Source: an uncultured Bacilli bacterium
GTDB lineage: Bacteria > Bacillota_I > Bacilli_A > RFN20 > CAG-826
NCBI GenBank assembly: GCA_944336335.1
Contig: CALVLC010000006.1
Coordinates: 1-53,291, forward strand
Reading direction: 5' to 3'
DNA: 53,291 nucleotides
Under the pieces are notes generated by a model. It was given only the letters and a program-made list of their open reading frames with translations. It ran no database searches and was not told the DNA's origin. Position numbers and translations under genes: made by a program. Below, piece after piece: positions 7,201-15,064 of the stretch (position 1 is its first letter; each line of letters opens with the position of its first letter).

Positions 7201-9795
7201 ATGAAATACATGAGTAGTCAAGAAGTTAGAAGAACATGGTTAAATTTCTTTAAAGAAAGAGGACACATGATTGAGCCAGGCGCAAGCCTAATTCCAAATA
7301 ATGACCCATCTTTACTTTGGATTAATGCTGGTGTTGCTGCTTTAAAGAAATATTTTGATGGCAGTGAAGTTCCAGATTGTAAAAGAATTACCAATGTTCA
7401 AAAATGTATTAGAACAAATGATATTGATAATGTTGGAAGAACAGCTAGACATCATACATTCTTTGAAATGCTTGGAAATTTCTCCATTGGAGATTATTTT
7501 AGAAAAGAAATTGTTGAATGGGCTTTCGATATTTTAACTAACGAAAAATATTTTGGAATGGATAAAGACAAGTTATATGTTACTTATCATCCAACAGATT
7601 TAGAAACTAGAGAACTTTGGATAAAAGAGGGGATGGATCCAGAACATTTAATACCATTAGAAGGAAATTTCTGGCAAATTGGTGAAGGTCCTTGTGGTCC
7701 AAATACCGAAGTTTTCTATGATCGTGGTGAAAAATGGGACCCACAACATTTAGGCGTTGAACTTTTAAAACAAGACATGGAAAATGATCGTTATATTGAA
7801 ATTCGGGGTATTGTTTTCTCTCAATTTAATGCTGTAAATGGAGTAAAAAGAGAAGATTATAAAGAATTACCTCATAAAAATATTGATACTGGAGCTGGAC
7901 TTGAAAGAATTTGTTGTGTTTTACAAAATACTGATACCAATTTTGAAACAGATCTTTTTATGCCAATTATTAAAGCTACAGAAAAATTAGCTCACAAACC
8001 ATATAACGATGAAAATTTAATGCCTTATCGAGTTATTGCTGATCATATTAGAGCATGTACATTTGCTTTAGCTGATGGAGCAAGTTTTTCTAATGAAGGA
8101 AGAGGTTACGTTTTAAGAAGAATTTTAAGAAGAGCTATGAAAAAAAAAAAAAAAATAGGTTTGTATGAACCATTCCTTTATAAACTTGTTGATAGTGTTA
8201 TTGAAGTAATGGATGATTTTTATCCTTATCTAAAAGACAAGAAGAGTTATCTTGAAAAAGTTATTAAAAACGAAGAAGAAAGATTTATCAAAACACTTAA
8301 TAGTGGTGAAAGTATCTTAAATTCATATATTAAAGATACTAATGAATTAAGTGGTGAACTTGCTTTCAAACTTTACGACACATTCGGCTTCCCAATCGAA
8401 CTTACAAAGGAAATTTGTTTAGACAATAATGTAAGTGTTGATATTGAAGGCTTTAATGCTTGTTTAGCTAGACAAAAAGAACTTGCTAGAAGTGCTAGAA
8501 AGAATATTGAATCATTCAACAAACAATCTAAAGACTTACTAGAGTTTAAAGAAGAAAGCGAATATACATATTCTTCTAGCGATATTGAAGGAAAAGTCGT
8601 TGGCTTATTCAAAGATGGCGTAAAAGTTGATGAAATCGATGATGAAGGTGATGTAATTTTTAATAAAACTAATTTCTATGCTGAAATGGGTGGTCAAGTT
8701 GCTGACACTGGAAGCATTGAAAATGAAAACATGAACGCAAATGTTTTAAATGTTATTAAAGCACCAAACAAGCAACACTTGCATCATGTAAAAATGTTAT
8801 TTGGAACTTTAAAAGTTGGTGATAAAGTTAAGTTAGTTGTCAACAAGAAAAAACATTTTGCAATTGAGAAAAATCACTCTGCAACACACTTATTACAATC
8901 TGCATTAATTAAAGTTTTAGGTGATGAATGTCACCAAAAAGGTAGCTTTGTTAATGAAGAATATTTAAGATTTGACTTCTCATTTATGAGAAAAATCGAA
9001 CCTATTGAACTCAAAAAAGTCGAAAGATTAGTTAATGAATATATCGCTCAAGGCATCGAAGAAAAGACATTAGTTTTGCCTATTGAAGAAGCTAAAAAAG
9101 TCGGTGCAATTTCCTTATTTGATGAAAAATATGGCGATGAAGTTAGAGTTGTAACATTTGGAGATGTTTCTAAAGAATTCTGTGGTGGAACTCATGTTAG
9201 AAATTCTAGTGAAATCGGTTTATTTAAATTAATGAGTGAATCTTCAATTTCAAGTGGTGTTAGAAGAATCGAAGCAAAAACATCTTTAAGTGCTTATGAA
9301 GAGTTTAAAGGCAAAGAAGAAAGACTTAATGAAACAAAGCAAATTCTTGACGCAAAAGTTGATTCAGATATTTCAATAAAAATTGGAAATTTAAATGAAA
9401 ACCTTGCAAATCTTAACTTAAAAATTGAAAAGATGATTAAAGATATTGCATTAAAGCAATCTGAAAATATCTTAAAAGATCTTAATAAAAGTGGATTTGC
9501 TGTATCATATTCACCTGATTTCAATAAAGCTGGATTATTATCATTGCTCGATGCAGTTAAAGCAAAAACACAAAGTTACATTGCTGTTTTAATTGGCAAA
9601 GATAATGATAAATATTATTTAGTTGTAGGAGTCAGTAAAGATAATATTGATAAAGGAATTTTTGCTGGTAATATCGTCAAAAAAGTCGCATCAATTCTTG
9701 GTGGAAATGGCGGCGGAAGAAAAGACATGGCACAAGGCAGTGTCTTATCAATTGAAAAAATTGATCAAGTCACAAAAGATGCAATATTAAAATAA
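7201..9795 (+). CDS. alaS: Alanyl-tRNA synthetase
   Basis: At 864 residues this is a full-length class II synthetase. The aminoacylation domain holds motif 2 (TARHHTFFEMLGNFSIGDYF, about residues 80-99) and motif 3 near DGASFSNEGRGYVLRR. The editing domain has the zinc/catalytic HSATHLLQ (about 560) and CGGTHV motifs, and the C-terminal oligomerisation/DHHA1 domain ends with GGNGGGRKDMAQG. The start has AAAGGAG at 7187-7193, just after the T-box terminator. Within the gene, a run of 16 A residues (8140-8155) encodes five lysines in frame. The next gene, ruvX, begins 1 bp after the stop. The gene ireB, which often sits between alaS and ruvX in related genomes, is missing here. Confidence 0.98.
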   Translation: MKYMSSQEVRRTWLNFFKERGHMIEPGASLIPNNDPSLLWINAGVAALKKYFDGSEVPDCKRITNVQKCIRTNDIDNVGRTARHHTFFEMLGNFSIGDYFRKEIVEWAFDILTNEKYFGMDKDKLYVTYHPTDLETRELWIKEGMDPEHLIPLEGNFWQIGEGPCGPNTEVFYDRGEKWDPQHLGVELLKQDMENDRYIEIRGIVFSQFNAVNGVKREDYKELPHKNIDTGAGLERICCVLQNTDTNFETDLFMPIIKATEKLAHKPYNDENLMPYRVIADHIRACTFALADGASFSNEGRGYVLRRILRRAMKKKKKIGLYEPFLYKLVDSVIEVMDDFYPYLKDKKSYLEKVIKNEEERFIKTLNSGESILNSYIKDTNELSGELAFKLYDTFGFPIELTKEICLDNNVSVDIEGFNACLARQKELARSARKNIESFNKQSKDLLEFKEESEYTYSSSDIEGKVVGLFKDGVKVDEIDDEGDVIFNKTNFYAEMGGQVADTGSIENENMNANVLNVIKAPNKQHLHHVKMLFGTLKVGDKVKLVVNKKKHFAIEKNHSATHLLQSALIKVLGDECHQKGSFVNEEYLRFDFSFMRKIEPIELKKVERLVNEYIAQGIEEKTLVLPIEEAKKVGAISLFDEKYGDEVRVVTFGDVSKEFCGGTHVRNSSEIGLFKLMSESSISSGVRRIEAKTSLSAYEEFKGKEERLNETKQILDAKVDSDISIKIGNLNENLANLNLKIEKMIKDIALKQSENILKDLNKSGFAVSYSPDFNKAGLLSLLDAVKAKTQSYIAVLIGKDNDKYYLVVGVSKDNIDKGIFAGNIVKKVASILGGNGGGRKDMAQGSVLSIEKIDQVTKDAILK
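8140..8155 (+). repeat. Homopolymer of 16 A inside alaS
   Basis: Sixteen consecutive A bases follow ATG codon 313 and code for Lys5 plus the first base of an Ile codon. Synthetase homology continues in frame on both sides, so the length as given keeps the gene intact. Confidence 0.95.
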
Positions 9796-9796
9796 G

Positions 9797-10252
9797 ATGG
9801 AAAAATATTTAGGATTAGATTTAGGAACAAAAAGTTTAGGCATTGCTGGGTCTGATAGCCTTGGTATTGTTCATCCAAAAGAAAATTTTAATTTCGAAAA
9901 AGGTAATTATAAGAAGGCTCGTGAGCATCTTCTTGATATAATTGAAATAGAAAACGTAAAAAATATTGTTATTGGCTATCCTTTACAATTAGATTTAAAA
10001 GAAGGCGAAAGATGCGAATCAGTAAAAAGATTTGTTGCTGATTTATTAAAAGCTAAACCTGATTTAAAAGTTTATTATTGTGATGAAAGCTACACAACAA
10101 TTGAAGCAAGAGAAAGATTAAGAGAGCAAGGCGTTAAAGAAGAAAAAATTAAAAAAATCATTGATATGATGAGTGCTGTCGTTATCTTAGAAGATTACTT
10201 AAGGAGCTTACAAAATGGAACCATTAAACGAGAATCAAATAGTGATTTATGA
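9797..10252 (+). CDS. ruvX: RuvX/YqgF-family RNase H-like nuclease
   Basis: This 151-residue protein is a putative Holliday-junction resolvase that also functions in 16S rRNA 5'-end maturation. The RNase H fold begins with GLDLGTKSLGIAGSD (residues 6-20), carrying the first catalytic Asp. IVIGYPLQLD matches the GLP strand, DESYTTIEAR (about 96-105) carries the second acidic residue and the family TT motif, and DMMSAVVILEDYL is the last helix with the third acid. It starts 1 bp after alaS without a clear ribosome site, so coupled translation is likely. The DUF1292 gene overlaps its 3' end by 38 bp, the order known from alaS-(yrzL)-yrrK-yrzB in Bacilli. Confidence 0.93.
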   Translation: MEKYLGLDLGTKSLGIAGSDSLGIVHPKENFNFEKGNYKKAREHLLDIIEIENVKNIVIGYPLQLDLKEGERCESVKRFVADLLKAKPDLKVYYCDESYTTIEARERLREQGVKEEKIKKIIDMMSAVVILEDYLRSLQNGTIKRESNSDL

Positions 10253-10484
10253 TGAAGAAGGCAAAGAATATTTAATGAATATTCTTTTCACTTACGAAAA
10301 TCCAGAAAGAAAAGCAGAATATGTATTTATTTATGATGATAATGACCCTGATGAAGTTATCGTTATGAAATACAATGAAGAGCATGAACTTTTTGAAGTT
10401 TCAGATGAAGAAGAATTAAAAGAAGCTGAAGAAGTTTTAGAGGCTTATAACGAAGATCCTACAATCCAGGATATAAAAGATTAA
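10215..10484 (+). CDS. DUF1292 (YrzB-like) protein
   Basis: This small acidic 89-residue protein begins MEPLNENQIVIYDEEGKEY and includes LFTYENPERKAEYVFIYD and EVIVMKYNEEHELFEVSDEEE, the pattern of the DUF1292/UPF0473 family found next to ruvX in Bacillota. Its function is unknown. AAGGAG (10201-10206), 8 nt before ATG, lies inside ruvX and decides this start, giving a 38-bp overlap. The C-terminus is rich in Glu and Asp. A small hairpin follows the stop and may end the alaS transcript. Confidence 0.88.
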   Translation: MEPLNENQIVIYDEEGKEYLMNILFTYENPERKAEYVFIYDDNDPDEVIVMKYNEEHELFEVSDEEELKEAEEVLEAYNEDPTIQDIKD

Positions 10485-10504
10485 TAGCATTATTGCTATT
10501 AGTT
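10483..10504 (+). terminator. Weak hairpin between DUF1292 gene and greA
   Basis: AATAGCA pairs with TGCTATT across a 4-nt loop and is followed by AGTTTT. The stem is short, so termination would be partial. Confidence 0.5.
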
Positions 10505-10505
10505 T

Positions 10506-10514
10506 TGATATAAT
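10506..10514 (+). promoter_or_regulatory. Extended -10 promoter of greA
   Basis: TGATATAAT is an extended -10 (TGn plus TATAAT) with no obvious -35 box. It leaves a leader of about 20 nt that carries GCGAGG before the greA ATG. Confidence 0.65.
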
Positions 10515-10540
10515 ATTTAATCGAAAAGCGAGGAAAAAAG

Positions 10541-11017
10541 ATGGCTACAAAAGATATTATTATTACTCAAGAAGGTTTAGACAAATTAAACGCTGAATAT
10601 AGAAACTTGATTGATGTTGAAAGACCTCAAGTTATTGAAGCTTTACAAAACGCTAGAGCAATGGGCGATTTAAGTGAAAACGCTGATTACGATGCTGCTA
10701 GAAATAGACAAGCTGAAATCGAAGGTAGAATTCACGAAATCGAAAACATTTTAGCTAATGCAAAAGTTGTTGAAGCTGGTAAAACAAAAACAATTAACAT
10801 CTCAAACATTGTTACATTTGAAGATTTAACAGATAATTCACAATTAACAGTCAAAATTGTTTCAAGTATCGAATCAGATCCATTATCAGATCCAGAAAAT
10901 ATTAAGATTTCTAATGAATGCCCACTTGGCGCTGCATTAATTGGACATAAAGTTGGTGATGAAGTTACAGTTAAAGCTTCCCCAGATTACAAAGTAAGAA
11001 TTATTGATTTTAAATAA
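10541..11017 (+). CDS. greA: Transcription elongation factor GreA
   Basis: This 158-residue factor enters the RNA polymerase secondary channel and stimulates cleavage of backtracked RNA. The N-terminal coiled coil carries GDLSENADYDAAR (about residues 42-54) with the acidic tip (D, E) that delivers Mg2+, and the C-terminal FKBP-like domain ends with CPLGAALIGHKVGDEV. The length is typical. The start MATKDIIITQEGLDKL is preceded by GAGG. It has its own extended -10 promoter. Downstream, the hairpin shared with the comEA leader could act as its terminator. Confidence 0.98.
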   Translation: MATKDIIITQEGLDKLNAEYRNLIDVERPQVIEALQNARAMGDLSENADYDAARNRQAEIEGRIHEIENILANAKVVEAGKTKTINISNIVTFEDLTDNSQLTVKIVSSIESDPLSDPENIKISNECPLGAALIGHKVGDEVTVKASPDYKVRIIDFK

Positions 11018-11040
11018 TATTTAAAAATATTTAAAAATTT

Positions 11041-11079
11041 TGCTCTAAACTCCTTTTAATTAGTGAAAGGAGTTTTTTT
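11041..11079 (+). promoter_or_regulatory. comEA leader hairpin: ribosome-site sequestration and terminator-like
   Basis: AAACTCCTTT (11047-11056) pairs perfectly with AAAGGAGTTT (11066-11075) across a 9-nt loop, and seven T residues follow up to the ATG. The 3' arm is the comEA ribosome-binding site. A nearly identical element precedes the C39-peptidase gene (33589-33617). A possible -10, TAAACT (11046-11051), lies within the 5' arm, so transcripts starting there would lack the sequestering arm, while read-through RNA from greA would be both terminated and untranslated. Confidence 0.65.
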
Positions 11080-11619
11080 ATGTTAAAAGTTATTGCAATT
11101 GTAGTCGTAGCGACAATCATTGGAATTGTTGCAATGAATTTTATTCCGGTCTTATCTAGTGGAGGTGGAGGCGGTGATCCTACTCAAATTGTTGATGATC
11201 CTAATAAATTAACGATAGGAATCACTGGTCAAGTCGTTAAGCCAGGTAATTATATTTTGGAACCTGAGAGCACTTTACAAGATTTAATTGATAAAGCAGG
11301 TGGTGTAAATTCAAATGCTGATGAAAGATGTTATTATGCAGATTTAGAAATAGAAGCTAATGAAGAATATTACATAGCTCCAAAATATGATTTAAGTGAT
11401 ATTTGTGGGGATGAACCACTAGTAAAAGTTAATGTTAATGATGGTTCAAAAGAAGAATTGATGAGCATAAGTGGAATTGGAGATGCTATTGCTTCACAAA
11501 TTGTTTCTTATCGAAATGAAAATGGTATTTTTTATTGTTTAGAAGATTTAATGAATGTAAATGGTATTGGAAATGCTACTTTTGAGAAATTAAAAGATTC
11601 GATTTATTTACATGATTAA
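11080..11619 (+). CDS. comEA: Competence protein ComEA (membrane DNA receptor)
   Basis: This 179-residue protein is a double-stranded DNA receptor on the outer face of the membrane in natural transformation. Residues 1-25 form one membrane anchor (uncleaved signal type), followed by a Gly-rich linker. An SLBB domain at about 45-110 (LTIGITGQVVKPGNYIL and LIDKAGGV) precedes two helix-hairpin-helix motifs at about 115-179 (VNVNDGSKEELMSISGIG and FYCLEDLMNVNGIGN) that bind DNA. ComEC follows 4 bp later. The comEB gene found between them in Bacillus is absent. Expression may be gated by the leader hairpin described at 11041-11079. Confidence 0.95.
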   Translation: MLKVIAIVVVATIIGIVAMNFIPVLSSGGGGGDPTQIVDDPNKLTIGITGQVVKPGNYILEPESTLQDLIDKAGGVNSNADERCYYADLEIEANEEYYIAPKYDLSDICGDEPLVKVNVNDGSKEELMSISGIGDAIASQIVSYRNENGIFYCLEDLMNVNGIGNATFEKLKDSIYLHD

Positions 11620-11623
11620 GTAA

Positions 11624-13639
11624 ATGAAATACTTTTTGATCCTTTTATTATGCATTTCAGGCATTATTATTAGCGATCTAAATACTATTTTTATTGGAAT
11701 TACATTATCAATAATTGCTTTAATACCAATATTTAGAAAATTTAGAGCAGATAAAAAATTTCTTATTATCTGTTTTCTTTTGTTTATTCTTTCCCTGATT
11801 TTTGGGTTAGTTGATTTTAGCAGTTTTCAAAATCCTAATAATTTTACAGGTCTTGTAATCAAAAAAAGTGATAGTTATTTTGTAATTTTTGATGGATTAG
11901 AAAGAATCTATGTTAAAAGTGATGATTTAAATATTGGATTATTTGATATTATTCAAGTTAATGGTAATTTTTCGAATATAACATCAAACTCAATAGAAAG
12001 TGAATTCGATTTCAAAAATTATCTTGAAAACCAAGGAATTACACGCCAAATTTATTTAAATTCATATACACATATATTAAAATTAAATATAAATTGTAGT
12101 ATATTTAATAATGCAATAATTTCAAAGTTATTAAGTGAAAAATCAATTATTTTAGTAAAGACACTTTTATTAGATGATGTTCAACATGGTGGAGAACTTG
12201 AAACAGCACTGGCTTCAAATTCCTTGCTTTATTTATTTTCTTTATCAGGATTATATTTAAATTATTTTTCTTATAAATTAACTGCGTTTTTGAAAACTTA
12301 CATGAAAGAGCGGAAGGCACTTTTATTAACTCTTTTAATTCTATCACCGGTGTTGTTTCTAAATATAAACAGCTTTATTTTTAAGCGATTGATCATCAAT
12401 TTTTTGATTAATTTTATATGCTTAAAGCTGAAATATTATGATTCTTTAGGAAAGAGAAGCATTAGCTATTTAATACTATTACTAAATAAATATAACGTTT
12501 ATCAATTTGGTTTTATTATGCCACTAATAATTTCAACATTTATGACTTTTTCAAGGTTATTGTTTAAAAGAAAGAAGTGGTACATAAAAAGAGCTGGATC
12601 TATATTATTAATGTTTTTTGTGGTATTACCATTTACTGTAGAATTTAATAACTGTTTTAATGTACTAACAATGCTAATAAGTTTCGTTTTAACCCCATTT
12701 ATTCGTATTTTATTAATATTGATGTATCCGTTAGTGTTTATGATAAAATTGCCTTTTTTAGAGCAAATTTTAGATTTAATTTATGATTTTTTGATTGTTT
12801 TGAATATTAAGTTCTTAGATATAAACGTGCCTTCATTTAATCAATTTATGATTGTGATTTATTACGTTATTTTATTTATAGCGCTTATTTCTTTAGAGAT
12901 AAATTTTAAAAGAATTTATAAGGTTACAACGGGTGTATTTGCTTCGTTTATTTTGCTTTATTCTTTGCCAATCAGGAATACTTTTTCATCATCTGTTGCT
13001 TTTATAAATGTTGGACAAGGCGATGCGACTTTAATAAGAGTTAAAAATAAAACTATATTGGTAGATACTGGTGGAAGTTTGTATAAAGACATCGCTACAG
13101 CATGCTTAATTCCTTATTTGAAAAAGCAAAGAATTTATAAATTAGATGCTGTTTTTATTACTCATTATGACATGGATCATTATTATGCTTTGGATAGTTT
13201 AAAAACTCACTTTAACGTTAAAAATATCTATGACTATAATAACTTTAATTCATATGATTTTTCAATTTTATCAATATACAACTTAAATAGTAATTATTCG
13301 AATAATGTAGACGAAAATAGTAGATCATTAGTACTTAGCTTTTCGATAGGTGGTCTAAATTTTTTGTTGATGGGGGATGCGCCGGTTGAAATAGAAAAAA
13401 ACATTTTGAAAAATTATCCTGAACTTGATTGTGATGTTTTAAAAGTTGGACATCATGGCAGTAATACAAGTACTTCCGAAGAATTTTTAGAAAAAGTATC
13501 TCCTAAAGAAGCAATAATTAGCTGTGGCGTTAATAACATGTATGGTCATCCAAATGATGAAGTTATTGATAGATTGGAAAATCATAATATTAAAATTCGA
13601 CGTACTGATTTAGAAGGAACAATAGAATATATCTTCTAA
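11624..13639 (+). CDS. comEC: ComEC/Rec2 DNA-uptake channel protein
   Basis: This 671-residue polytopic protein forms the transmembrane pore for single-stranded DNA import. The order is two N-terminal membrane helices, an extracytoplasmic OB-like domain (about residues 60-165), the competence-domain membrane bundle (about 185-445) and a C-terminal metallo-beta-lactamase domain. That domain shows FINVGQGDATLIR, LVDTGG, the FITHYDMDHYYAL metal site, LLMGDAP and VGHHGSNTSTSEEF. The MBL metal ligands (H-x-D-x-DH in place of HxHxDH, with Y for the first-pair His) look largely intact, consistent with a nuclease role proposed for this domain. Together with comEA it suggests the organism can take up DNA. 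Pilus genes are not in this window. Confidence 0.95.
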   Translation: MKYFLILLLCISGIIISDLNTIFIGITLSIIALIPIFRKFRADKKFLIICFLLFILSLIFGLVDFSSFQNPNNFTGLVIKKSDSYFVIFDGLERIYVKSDDLNIGLFDIIQVNGNFSNITSNSIESEFDFKNYLENQGITRQIYLNSYTHILKLNINCSIFNNAIISKLLSEKSIILVKTLLLDDVQHGGELETALASNSLLYLFSLSGLYLNYFSYKLTAFLKTYMKERKALLLTLLILSPVLFLNINSFIFKRLIINFLINFICLKLKYYDSLGKRSISYLILLLNKYNVYQFGFIMPLIISTFMTFSRLLFKRKKWYIKRAGSILLMFFVVLPFTVEFNNCFNVLTMLISFVLTPFIRILLILMYPLVFMIKLPFLEQILDLIYDFLIVLNIKFLDINVPSFNQFMIVIYYVILFIALISLEINFKRIYKVTTGVFASFILLYSLPIRNTFSSSVAFINVGQGDATLIRVKNKTILVDTGGSLYKDIATACLIPYLKKQRIYKLDAVFITHYDMDHYYALDSLKTHFNVKNIYDYNNFNSYDFSILSIYNLNSNYSNNVDENSRSLVLSFSIGGLNFLLMGDAPVEIEKNILKNYPELDCDVLKVGHHGSNTSTSEEFLEKVSPKEAIISCGVNNMYGHPNDEVIDRLENHNIKIRRTDLEGTIEYIF

Positions 13640-13646
13640 AATGATG

Positions 13647-13652
13647 TAAAAT
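13647..13652 (+). promoter_or_regulatory. -10 box of holA, leaderless spacing
   Basis: TAAAAT ends 6 nt before the holA ATG and is directly preceded by TG. No Shine-Dalgarno sequence fits in the interval, so the transcript would start at or next to the A of ATG. Confidence 0.6.
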
Positions 13653-13658
13653 ATTTCT

Positions 13659-14612
13659 ATGATTTATTTACTTTATGGCAACGAACGTGCGATGATTTTA
13701 AATCGTATCAAAAAGATAAGAAAAGAATTATTTGAAAATAGTGAAGAAAATATTGTTAATTTTGACTTAAATTCAAATAAAGTTTATGAGGTAATTGATG
13801 AAATTAATCAATTATTTCTTTATAGCGATAATAAACTGATAATTGTTGATAACGCTGATTTCTTTATTACTGAAATTAAAGGCAAAAAAGAAATCGAGCT
13901 TTATAATGAACTTTATAATGCATTGGAAAACATTGATGAAAAAACTAGTGTTATTTTCATAGTTTCGTCCTCTAAAGTAAACCAAAAGAATAATTTGTAT
14001 AAATTGATTCTTAAAAATGGCAAAGTTTTAGAATTTAAAGATATACAAAAAAATGATTGGCCTATTTTCGCTAACCAATTTTTCAAGAAAAGAAACATAT
14101 CAATTACTCAAGAAGCTGTAGATGAATTGATTAAAAGAGCAAACGGAAATATTAATACTTTTAATAATGAAGCAAACAAACTTATTTTATATAAAATTAA
14201 CAATATTGCATTAAAGGATGTTGAAGATCTTGTTCCTCAATCATTAGATGAAGATGTTTTTAAAATTATGAATTCCTTAAATGCTGGAGATAAAGCAACT
14301 GCGGTAAAAGTTTATCGAGATTTAAGAGTGAAAAATATTGAACCTGTCACTCTAATAAATCTTTTTTCATCTTCATTGTTTTATATTTTAAATGTAAAAA
14401 ATCTTCTTAATCAAAAATATAAAAGTGATGATATTGCAAAAATAACTGGTAGTAGTACTGGTCGAGTATATATGACAACAAAAAACTCTAAAAATTTATC
14501 AACAAGTTTTTTAGAAAATAAATTGGAAACTTTAGCTAAATTAGATAAAGATATTAAACATAGTAGAGTTGATCGCTTTTTAGCTTTTGAAACATTTCTT
14601 TTGGAATATTAA
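13659..14612 (+). CDS. holA: DNA polymerase III delta subunit
   Basis: This 317-residue protein is the clamp-loader delta subunit, which opens the beta clamp. It begins MIYLLYGNERAMI, matching the delta N-terminus (xLLYGxExxLI), and has the KLIIVDNADFF strand, the LKNGKVLEFK motif, the helical domain II (ITQEAVDELIKRANGNINTFNNEANKL) and the domain III collar near DEDVFKIMNSLNAGDKATA. There is no P-loop, as expected for delta. Its place between comEC and rpsT is the standard Bacilli order. It is probably transcribed from its own -10 box as a leaderless mRNA. Confidence 0.94.
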   Translation: MIYLLYGNERAMILNRIKKIRKELFENSEENIVNFDLNSNKVYEVIDEINQLFLYSDNKLIIVDNADFFITEIKGKKEIELYNELYNALENIDEKTSVIFIVSSSKVNQKNNLYKLILKNGKVLEFKDIQKNDWPIFANQFFKKRNISITQEAVDELIKRANGNINTFNNEANKLILYKINNIALKDVEDLVPQSLDEDVFKIMNSLNAGDKATAVKVYRDLRVKNIEPVTLINLFSSSLFYILNVKNLLNQKYKSDDIAKITGSSTGRVYMTTKNSKNLSTSFLENKLETLAKLDKDIKHSRVDRFLAFETFLLEY

Positions 14613-14631
14613 TAATTATTCTGTTTTTAAC

Positions 14632-14661
14632 AACGAAAAAAAGAGCATAACTAGTATGCTC
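14632..14661 (-). terminator. Terminator of rpsT
   Basis: Read on the minus strand, GAGCATA / TATGCTC with a 5-nt loop is followed by TTTTTTTCG. The plus-strand side has only a weak T-rich tail, so it may also slow transcription coming from holA. Confidence 0.85.
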
Positions 14662-14696
14662 ATCAATTTTTAATTTTTAATTTGGTAAAGATTTAA

Positions 14697-14963
14697 TTAT
14701 TCACCAAGTTTGTTAACTAATAATTGAAGATTTGATTTTTGTCTGTTAGCAGTACCTTTGTGTTCAATACCTTTTGTAACTGCTCTATCAATAATTGAGA
14801 AAGCTTTAACTAATGCTGCTTTTGCTTTTTCGACATCTTTAGCTTCACAAGCAACTCTGACTGCTTTCATAGCTGTTCTTAATTTTGATTTATAAGCGAC
14901 ATTTCTAATTCTTGCTTTTTCGTTTGTGAGAATTCTTTTCTTTTGTGATTTAATGTTTGCCAT
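14697..14963 (-). CDS. rpsT: Small ribosomal subunit protein S20 (bS20)
   Basis: This basic, helical 88-residue protein binds 16S rRNA at the base of the 30S body. It starts MANIKSQKKRILTNEKARIRN, the bS20 signature, and ends with GTANRQKSNLQLLVNKL. GAGGTAATTATT before ATG is a good ribosome site. It runs against holA and fmt, as rpsT does in Bacillus. An extended -10, TGATAAAAT (14992-15000, minus), with a TTGCTT at the -35 position gives a strong promoter and a leader of about 20-25 nt. The next genes in Bacillus would be gpr and spoIIP; here the divergent neighbour is fmt. Confidence 0.98.
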   Translation of the reverse strand: MANIKSQKKRILTNEKARIRNVAYKSKLRTAMKAVRVACEAKDVEKAKAALVKAFSIIDRAVTKGIEHKGTANRQKSNLQLLVNKLGE

Positions 14964-14991
14964 AATAATTACCTCTTTCGATACGAGAAAG

Positions 14992-15038
14992 ATTTTATCA
15001 TAAAAGAAATAGTAAAAGCAAATACGAATTGATAAAAT
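14992..15038. promoter_or_regulatory. Divergent rpsT / fmt extended -10 promoters
   Basis: TGATAAAAT on the minus strand (14992-15000) serves rpsT, and the identical TGATAAAAT on the plus strand (15030-15038) serves fmt. The fmt -10 lies only 2 nt before the first in-frame ATG (15041), which argues that fmt translation starts at the next ATG (15065). Confidence 0.65.
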
Positions 15039-15064
15039 AAATGACTAGGAAACGAAAAAATACT

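Noticed and set aside
9795-10541. IreB gene between alaS and ruvX
   Set aside because: The gap is 1 bp; no frame resembling IreB is present here.
13318-13339. Another 11-nt array in comEC
   Set aside because: Only two units (TAGTAGATCAT, TAGTACTTAGC); not enough to separate from chance.
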